Assembly (NCBI GenBank): GCA_958445065.1
Contig: CAUCQW010000002.1
Span: 1 to 64,000 of the forward strand
Reading direction: 5' to 3'
Source: an uncultured Collinsella sp.
GTDB taxonomy: Bacteria; Actinomycetota; Coriobacteriia; Coriobacteriales; Coriobacteriaceae
Length of the DNA stretch: 64,000 nucleotides
How positions within the stretch are numbered: the stretch's first letter is position 1; each line of letters begins with the position of its first letter. The translations under genes were made by a program, and so were the position numbers. The notes beneath the pieces are model-generated. The model made no database searches, was not told where the DNA came from, and worked only from the letters and a program-made list of their open reading frames with translations. Shown piece by piece: positions 58,995-64,000 of the stretch.

Positions 58995-60884
58995 ATGTCC
59001 GCGAGCGGTTTGAAATTAAGAGACTACCAAGCGGAATGTATCGACATAATCGACAACCTAGACGGCGGCGCCCATCTGGTGCAGATGGCAACCGGCTTGG
59101 GCAAGACCGTCACGTTCGCGAACATTCACAGACACGGCCGAATGCTGATTCTGTCCCATAGGGACGAGCTGGTGGCGCAGCCGGTCAAGTATTTCGATTG
59201 CCCCGTGGGAATCGAGAAAGCCGAAAGGCATTCGGATGGCGAGCCAGTCGTCTCCGGTTCGGTACAGACCCTATCGCGCGGCACCCGCCTTGAGCGGAAC
59301 TTCAAGCCTGGCGATTTCGACCTCATCGTGACTGACGAGGCGCACCACGCCTCAGCACACACCTATCGCAAGATAATCGACTATCTGCAACCCCGCCTTC
59401 ACATCGGTTTCACGGCGACGCCGAACCGAGGCGACGGTAGGGGATTGGACGATATCTTCGAGGATATCGTCTTCCAGCGCGACCTCCTCTGGGGTATCCG
59501 CCGTGGGTACCTCTGCGATATCGACTGCATGCAGGTCGAGGTCGAATGGTCCACCGCTGGCGTGAAGCGCGTCGCGGGAGACTTCCAGCTGAACGCCCTA
59601 AACGACGCCGTAAATCGCCCGAAATCGAACGCGCAGGTCGCCGAGGCATACCGCCGATTCCATCGCGGCCAGACTCTCATCTTCGCCTCGTCGGTCAAAC
59701 ATGCCTACGCGTTGGCCGAACTCATCGAGGGCGCGGTGGTCGTCGACGGCAAGACCCCGATGGACGAGCGCCGCCAGATTATCGAGGATTTCACCGCCCG
59801 AAAGATCCCCGTCATCATCAATTTCGGCGTATTCACCGAAGGCACCGACATGCCCCTCATCGAGACAATTCTATTGGCCCGACCGACGCGAAACTCAACC
59901 CTCTACACGCAGATGGTCGGGCGCGGCCTGCGTCTCTACGAGGACCCCGAAACGGGCTACAAGAAGCAGAACCTGCTGCTGATAGACTGCGTTGGCGATT
60001 CCGACAAGAACGATATCTGCACGGCTCCGAGCCTGATCGGCATCGACTCGAGTGACCTCGATAAGAACGAGAAAAAGGCCGTCCGTGGCCCCCTGTCGGG
60101 CATGTGCGACCGTATCGAGGCATCCGAGGACACTCCCGAGGGCTGGGTCCTTTCCGTCCGCAAGGTCGACCTCACATCATCGAGCCAGAATATCGCTTGG
60201 ATTCGCCGCGCAGACGGCTCGAAGGTCATCCGAGGCAAGGGCTGGTCGGTCCGTATGCACGCGCCCGATATCCTCTACCGCGTCACGGTCGATTTCAACG
60301 GCAACAACAAGACCGTCCGTGAATATGACGATGAGGCCGAAGCTGAGGCCGCAGTTCGCCGCTGGTTAGACCGCTATCCCGTACCCTCACAAGACAGATC
60401 ACTATGGGACACTGAATCTGTCAAGAAATGGGGCAACAAGCCCGCCTCCAGCGCCCAGATTGGGCAAATTAGGCGGATGCTCGGCGATGATGCCGAGGCG
60501 ATCGATGTCGAGCATCTGACGAAGCGTGAGGCGGCGGCGGTGCTGGACAACGCATTCGAGAAACAGGAAAAGGCGTTCGCCGATATCTATGGCCTGTGCC
60601 CCAAATGCGGTCAAGCTCTAAAGCTCACCAAGAATAAGAAATCCTTCACCTGCACGTCAAACCACTGGTCGCAAGACGGCACATGGACGCTGATTTCGGG
60701 GTGCGGGACGACCTTCAAGGTGAGAGCCGACGGCCATTGCATAAAGCCCGCCGACCTCAAGGCCATTCGCGAGAGCGGCTTCTACGTATGGCGCGGGAAG
60801 AGGTTCGCCTTCGAACCCGCCAGAAACCCTGGTGACTTCAGCGCTATCAGATGCATCGGCGATGCCGACGATGCCTCCTGTTAG
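58995..60884 (+). CDS. SF2 (SSL2/DEAD-DEAH type) helicase with C-terminal zinc finger
   Basis: 629 aa from ATG 58995, with ATAGGAG 5 nt upstream; an extension to 58914 has no such site. Motif Q-like LRDYQAECIDII, Walker A MATGLGKTVTF near residue 31-41, DEAH in VTDEAHHASAHTYR near 114, GFTATPNRGDG near 140 and motif VI QMVGRGLRLYED. The C-terminal part has a helical domain (VEHLTKREAAAVLDNAFEKQ) and a zinc finger starting CPKCGQ near 535, with further Cys in FTCTSNHW and SGCG. Helicases of this group are common in prophages and defence islands. It has no palindrome of the A-F type upstream, so it may be outside the pilin regulon. Confidence 0.85.
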   Translation: MSASGLKLRDYQAECIDIIDNLDGGAHLVQMATGLGKTVTFANIHRHGRMLILSHRDELVAQPVKYFDCPVGIEKAERHSDGEPVVSGSVQTLSRGTRLERNFKPGDFDLIVTDEAHHASAHTYRKIIDYLQPRLHIGFTATPNRGDGRGLDDIFEDIVFQRDLLWGIRRGYLCDIDCMQVEVEWSTAGVKRVAGDFQLNALNDAVNRPKSNAQVAEAYRRFHRGQTLIFASSVKHAYALAELIEGAVVVDGKTPMDERRQIIEDFTARKIPVIINFGVFTEGTDMPLIETILLARPTRNSTLYTQMVGRGLRLYEDPETGYKKQNLLLIDCVGDSDKNDICTAPSLIGIDSSDLDKNEKKAVRGPLSGMCDRIEASEDTPEGWVLSVRKVDLTSSSQNIAWIRRADGSKVIRGKGWSVRMHAPDILYRVTVDFNGNNKTVREYDDEAEAEAAVRRWLDRYPVPSQDRSLWDTESVKKWGNKPASSAQIGQIRRMLGDDAEAIDVEHLTKREAAAVLDNAFEKQEKAFADIYGLCPKCGQALKLTKNKKSFTCTSNHWSQDGTWTLISGCGTTFKVRADGHCIKPADLKAIRESGFYVWRGKRFAFEPARNPGDFSAIRCIGDADDASC

Positions 60885-60983
60885 ATATTCGTCCCTACAT
60901 TCCACAACCCAAACACGTCCAGTCCTAACGGCCGGACATTGCCTCATTCCCAGTCAATCGGGGTGATTTTCAATAGCATCATC

Positions 60984-61007
60984 TGACTGATTGAGGTCTT
61001 TAGTCAT
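60984..61007 (+). promoter_or_regulatory. Conserved upstream element of pilin gene 2
   Basis: TGACTGATT...TAGTCAT with TGACT/AGTCA inverted arms, 29 bp before palindrome C. A very similar element (63029-63048) lies upstream of pilin gene 3. Possible second binding site or relic of shared ancestry. Confidence 0.35.
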
Positions 61008-61035
61008 TTTCAAATTCAGATCACAACCGCCACCC

Positions 61036-61050
61036 TTGCCGCTGCGGCAA
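61036..61050. promoter_or_regulatory. Palindrome site C (TTGCCGC-T-GCGGCAA)
   Basis: Perfect 15-bp palindrome, 73 bp before the ATG of pilin gene 2. The left arm TTGCCG could act as a -35, with ATAAAA (61058-61063) 16 bp downstream as -10. Confidence 0.75.
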
Positions 61051-61123
61051 GACCGCCATAAAAATCCGCGCCGACCCCTAAGCTCGAAATGTTTCTATCA
61101 ACCCTGAGCGAAGGGAGCCGCAC

Positions 61124-62217
61124 ATGAACGCAGCGGCAATTTCGCCTCGGGGGGGGGCGCTCCTAAGACGACCCGCCTCAGAGGCCAATCCATCATCGAG
61201 TACGTCCTGATTATCGCCGTCATCGGCCTTGTGATCGTATTCGCGGGACCTGGTGTGGCCGGGGCCATCCGCAACCAGTTCAACCTGGTCGGCGACATCC
61301 TAGACAGCGGGACGAGCGGAGGCACCGAGGGCGGCGGAGCATCCGGTGGCGGCTCCGCTGGGGCCGATTCCGCGACCGTCCAGGCGGCTGTGGCCAAGGA
61401 TGCCAAGGACTGGACGCTCGACGAGCAGAAGGCCGTGGCCGAGGATATCGCCGCCAAGGGCGAGGCCTCGCCCGCCTACGCCAAAGCGAAGGCTGCGATG
61501 GATGCCGGAACCGAATTCTCGATGAAATTGACGAACAGCGATATTCTTAAGTACCGCATCATCGGCATCAACCACGACGATTTGGCCGACGGCTCGGGCA
61601 AGGCGGGCCTGACGTTTCTCACCACCTCACCGACCATCTCATCCTACATGTGCTACAAGGGTTCGAAATCTAACGCCGGCGGCTGGGAGTTCTCGGATCT
61701 CCGCGCGATGCTGAACGGCGAGCCGTTCTGGAACCTGATGCCGACCGAGTTCCAGTCAAAAGTCAAGAGAGTAAAGAAGTTGACGAACAACGCCGGCAGC
61801 GGTGAGGAGATCTTAGGCGATGAGGAGAACAAAAATATCCCCGCGACGGCTACCTTGGACAAGCTGTTTCTGCTCAGCTATTCCGAAATCGTCCCAGCTG
61901 CCCACGGAGAAGGGGAAATCATCCCAAACCTCCCCGGAACCCCCACCGGTGGCCCCACCCACAATTGGGCCTACAAGTACCCGTGGACTTCCTCCGAGGG
62001 CACCCAGTACGAGGCCTTCCAAGGCAAGGTGACGGAGAGGTATTCGAACAACGCTTGTCTGCAGCTTGACAGCGAAGGTTTCCGTTGGGAGTGGTGGGAG
62101 CGTACGGTGAATCCTGGCTCCTCTACGGGCTTCCTCAATGTCGATGCCAACGGCAATCCGTCGGACAGCTGCGACCAGAAGATCTCGCTTTACGTCTGCC
62201 CCGCTTGGTGCTTCTAG
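61124..62217 (+). CDS. Type IVb prepilin with DUF6273-like domain, copy 2 (out of frame at G9, OFF)
   Basis: From ATG 61124 (GAAGGGAG 6 nt upstream) the frame runs into a G9 tract and stops after ~29 codons. With one extra G (10) it joins the large frame and gives a ~364-aa protein starting MNAAAISPRGGGAPKTTRLR and continuing GQSIIEYVLIIAVIGLVIVF, the same class III leader as copy 1. The body matches copy 1 (KDWTLDEQKAVAEDIAAKG, GINHDDLADGSGKAGLTF), but the C-terminal domain is longer and strongly diverged, ending CPAWCF. Upstream region, start and 3' flank are conserved with copy 1. Read as a phase-variable pilin in the OFF state, unless the tract length is a sequencing error. Confidence 0.85.
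61149..61157 (+). repeat. Homopolymer G9 tract in pilin gene 2 (out of frame)
   Basis: Nine G at the same position as in pilin gene 1. Here 10 (or 7) would be needed for the full-length frame. Confidence 0.85.
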
Positions 62218-62230
62218 TCTGTCTAGTGTA

Positions 62231-62262
62231 AGGCCCGCGCGATCCTGCGCGGGCCTTTCTTT
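62231..62262 (+). terminator. Terminator of pilin gene 2
   Basis: AGGCCCGCGC (62231-62240), GATCCT loop, GCGCGGGCCT (62247-62256), then TTCTTTT. Confidence 0.88.
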
Positions 62263-62283
62263 TGGTAATGAAGCTCTGGTTGA

Positions 62284-62296
62284 TGCCGCAGCGGCA
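62284..62296. promoter_or_regulatory. Palindrome site D (TGCCGC-A-GCGGCA)
   Basis: Perfect 13-bp palindrome, 71 bp before the ATG of the second DUF192 gene and after the terminator of pilin gene 2, so it serves a separate transcription unit. Confidence 0.7.
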
Positions 62297-62367
62297 AGTC
62301 AGCCTCACTAGACCCCATGACCCCTATCTTCAAACCATCAAAGACTTTGGCTTGAAAGGACACCTTC

Positions 62368-62871
62368 ATGGCAGATAGCGAGGCTCGCCTGTTCGACGCA
62401 ACCGGAAACAACATCGGCTCGTACAAACTCGAGGTGATGGACACCTTCTGGAAGCGTTTCATGGGATTGATGGGACGTCCTGAGATGCCAATCGGCGATG
62501 CCGCATTGTTCCGCAACTGCTCTTCAATCCACATGTTCTTTATGAAGATTCCCCTCGATGTCATTTGGTACGGAGCGCCACTTTCCAATGGCCGAATGCC
62601 CGTCCTTGCGGTATCGAGGGACGTAAAGCCCTGGCAATTGTCTTTCGGCCCGAAGCACTCGCAGGGATGCCTCGAGGTTGCCGCCGGCACCGTCCCCGCC
62701 AATCTCGATGCGATCGAGATCTTGACCGTATCTCCCAACCGACCGAACGCAACCGTTATCCGACCCGACTACCGCGACGTCGTCCGAGACCGTATCCAAG
62801 TGACCAGATGCGCCGATACCCAAACCCACTTGGGCGGAGCCGCCTCACTCCTACATGGTCATGTCTGCTAG
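62368..62871 (+). CDS. DUF192-family protein (pilin-linked)
   Basis: 167 aa, ATG 62368 after GAAAGGA. The DUF192 core is clear: FWKRFMGLMGRPEMPIGDAA, SSIHMFFMKIPLDVIWYG, VSRDVKPWQLSFGPKHSQG and LEVAAGTVPANLDAIEI. A C-terminal extension of ~45 residues has no recognised domain. It has no signal peptide. It lies between pilin genes 2 and 3 with its own palindrome and is the second DUF192 gene tied to pilus genes in this window (see 5297-5674), which points to a cytoplasmic role in pilin handling or regulation. Confidence 0.88.
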   Translation: MADSEARLFDATGNNIGSYKLEVMDTFWKRFMGLMGRPEMPIGDAALFRNCSSIHMFFMKIPLDVIWYGAPLSNGRMPVLAVSRDVKPWQLSFGPKHSQGCLEVAAGTVPANLDAIEILTVSPNRPNATVIRPDYRDVVRDRIQVTRCADTQTHLGGAASLLHGHVC

Positions 62872-63028
62872 CCAATTCCTCCACGCCACACTACCTGATG
62901 AGCCCATGGCTTTCAGTATCGCGGGGACGCTCGACCTCCATAGGTTGAGTTTCCATGGGGTAAGGAATACATGCCCACAAGGCCGCACATCCCATTCGAC
63001 CCGAATGATTCCCAAGATTTCCCCTCAT

Positions 63029-63048
63029 TGACTGATTCCTGTAGTCAT
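63029..63048 (+). promoter_or_regulatory. Conserved upstream element of pilin gene 3
   Basis: TGACTGATT...TAGTCAT, counterpart of 60984-61007 upstream of pilin gene 2, but about 100 bp further from its palindrome. Confidence 0.35.
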
Positions 63049-63177
63049 CTACCTCAATCAAAACGCGGCAAATCATCCAGTCCTCACAGCCGATCATCAT
63101 CTTGATCCCAATCAACCAGAGCGATTCCCAATATCTCCCTCCCTGCCAGATTTCTTTAGCCATCATCCCTCCCCAAA

Positions 63178-63192
63178 TTGCCGCAGCGGCAA
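63178..63192. promoter_or_regulatory. Palindrome site E (TTGCCGC-A-GCGGCAA)
   Basis: Perfect 15-bp palindrome, 60 bp before the ATG of pilin gene 3. Confidence 0.75.
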
Positions 63193-63252
63193 GACCGCCG
63201 CCACTCCTACCCTTGGCTCGTATCTACCAACCCTGAGCGAAGGGAGCCGCAT

Positions 63253-64000
63253 ATGCATGCAGCGGCATTTTTGCCACGGGAAGGGGTATCTCCTAGGAGT
63301 GCCCGACTTCGAGGCCAATCTATCATCGAGTACGTCCTGATTATCGCCCTCATCGGTCTGGTAATCGTGTTTGCAGGCCCGGGTGTAGCCGGCGCCATCC
63401 GCAACCAGTTCAACCAGGTTACGAACACGGTCGATTCCGGCACAGACGGCGGCAATTTCATGAGCGCCGAGGAGAAGGCATACCAAGAGGCGATGAAGAC
63501 CGTCGTGAATAAGGACGCGAAGGACTGGACGCTCGATGAGCAGAAGGCCGCCGCTACCGACATCGCCAAGAACGGCACGTCCTCCGCTGTCTACGCCAAG
63601 GCCGAAGCCGCGATGGATGCCGGTACCAAGTTCTCCACCAAACTGACGAACGGCAAGACGCTCGAGTACCGCATCGTCGGCATCAACCATGACGATCTCG
63701 CCGATGGTTCCGGCAAGGCGGGCCTGACGTTCGAGGCGACTAATTCTGCACTGGGTTACCAGAAAATGAACGCTACGAATACCAACGCCGGTGGCTGGGA
63801 GAAGTCGGAACTCCGAGGCCGTCTCAACACAGGTGACCTCTGGTCGCTCCTGCCTAGCGAACTTCAGTCCAAGGTGAAGGCCGTCACGAAGATGACCGAT
63901 AACCAGGGTGACGGCAAGGCCGGTACTCCCACCACCACGACTGACAAGGTCTTCCTGCTCTCGGCGACCGAGGTCTGGGGCGATATGCAGTCCGACGGCA
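63253..64000 (+). CDS. Type IVb prepilin with DUF6273-like domain, copy 3 (in frame; cut by window end)
   Basis: From ATG 63253 (GAAGGGAG 6 nt upstream) the frame is open to the window edge (249 codons). Leader: MHAAAFLPREGVSPRSARLR then G|QSIIEYVLIIALIGLVIVF. The body has KDWTLDEQKAAATDIAKNG, YRIVGINHDDLADGSGKAGL, GGWEKSELRGRLNTGDLWS and DKVFLLSATEVWGDM, closer to copy 1 than to copy 2 in the DUF6273-like part. At the position of the G9 tract the sequence is CGGGAAGGGG, so the tract is broken by two A and the frame is correct: this copy looks locked ON. More cassettes may follow beyond the window. Confidence 0.88.
   Translation, partial: MHAAAFLPREGVSPRSARLRGQSIIEYVLIIALIGLVIVFAGPGVAGAIRNQFNQVTNTVDSGTDGGNFMSAEEKAYQEAMKTVVNKDAKDWTLDEQKAAATDIAKNGTSSAVYAKAEAAMDAGTKFSTKLTNGKTLEYRIVGINHDDLADGSGKAGLTFEATNSALGYQKMNATNTNAGGWEKSELRGRLNTGDLWSLLPSELQSKVKAVTKMTDNQGDGKAGTPTTTTDKVFLLSATEVWGDMQSDG

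Larger units (their letters stand above)
62872..63252. other. Intergenic region upstream of pilin gene 3
   Basis: 381 bp with no gene. It includes the upstream element (63029-63048) and palindrome E. Sequence similarity to the region upstream of pilin gene 2 is visible in the last ~60 bp (CAAGACCGCC after the palindrome and ACCCTGAGCGAAGGGAGCCG before the ATG). Confidence 0.6.

Noticed and set aside
54510..64000. Diversity-generating retroelement acting on the DUF6273-like pilin heads
   Set aside because: The C-terminal ends (PAFCF / PAWCF) recall lectin-like variable proteins, but no reverse transcriptase, template repeat or accessory gene is visible in the window.

Overview
The window looks like a chromosomal segment of a high-GC Gram-positive gut actinobacterium of the class Coriobacteriia, most likely Collinsella or a close relative. 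This is an inference from base composition, from the Gram-positive type of conjugation genes (PrgI, Maff2, PcfB, NlpC/P60), and from the compact housekeeping block scpA-scpB-rluB-cmk-plsC-ispH-(DUF512)-der-plsY-gpsA-rpe. No rRNA gene is present to confirm it.

Region 1 (1-7.7 kb, + strand) is a Tad (Flp, type IVb) pilus assembly cluster. It holds two TadE/TadG-like genes, a strong terminator, then a small HTH gene, cpaB-like, tadA ATPase, tadB, tadC, a DUF192 gene, a polytopic membrane protein and a lipoprotein. No Flp pilin is seen here.

Region 2 (7.7-34.4 kb, almost all - strand) is the body of an integrative and conjugative element. It encodes PcfB/DUF3801, the VirD4 coupling protein, Maff2, a VirB6-like protein, PrgI, VirB4, a lysozyme+NlpC/P60 wall hydrolase, an ArdC-like protein, a ~2,090-aa methyltransferase-helicase with a nested TnpV-like gene, a DEDDh exonuclease, and a ComM-like protein whose ATPase motifs have decayed. 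No relaxase or integrase is in view, so the other end of the element lies left of the window. A CAU-anticodon tRNA gene (34.85 kb) marks the right side. Two repeated motifs appear to organise expression: four LexA-like boxes (GAAC-N4-GTTC), and three copies of TGTCACC-N3-TGGCACCAAA, one ahead of the tad operon and one ahead of the conjugation operon.

Region 3 (35.6-53.0 kb, + strand) is a dense housekeeping operon block between tRNA-Ala(GGC) and tRNA-Pro(GGG).

Region 4 (53.0-64.0 kb) is the most interesting part. It contains three paralogous prepilin genes, the last cut by the window end. Each has a Flp-type class III leader and a large C-terminal DUF6273-like domain. Two of them carry a G9 tract just after the start codon (one in frame, one out of frame); in the third the tract is interrupted and in frame. 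The adjacent Dam-type adenine methyltransferase gene also has a G8 tract at which its frame breaks. Six copies of a palindrome (core TGCCGC-N-GCGGCA) lie upstream of the pilins, a second DUF192 gene, a CoiA-like nuclease gene and a PBECR4-like gene. I read this as a co-regulated, phase-variable surface-pilus locus that probably uses Tad machinery such as that of Region 1, together with a switchable DNA methylase. Homopolymer sequencing error is the main alternative to true phase variation.
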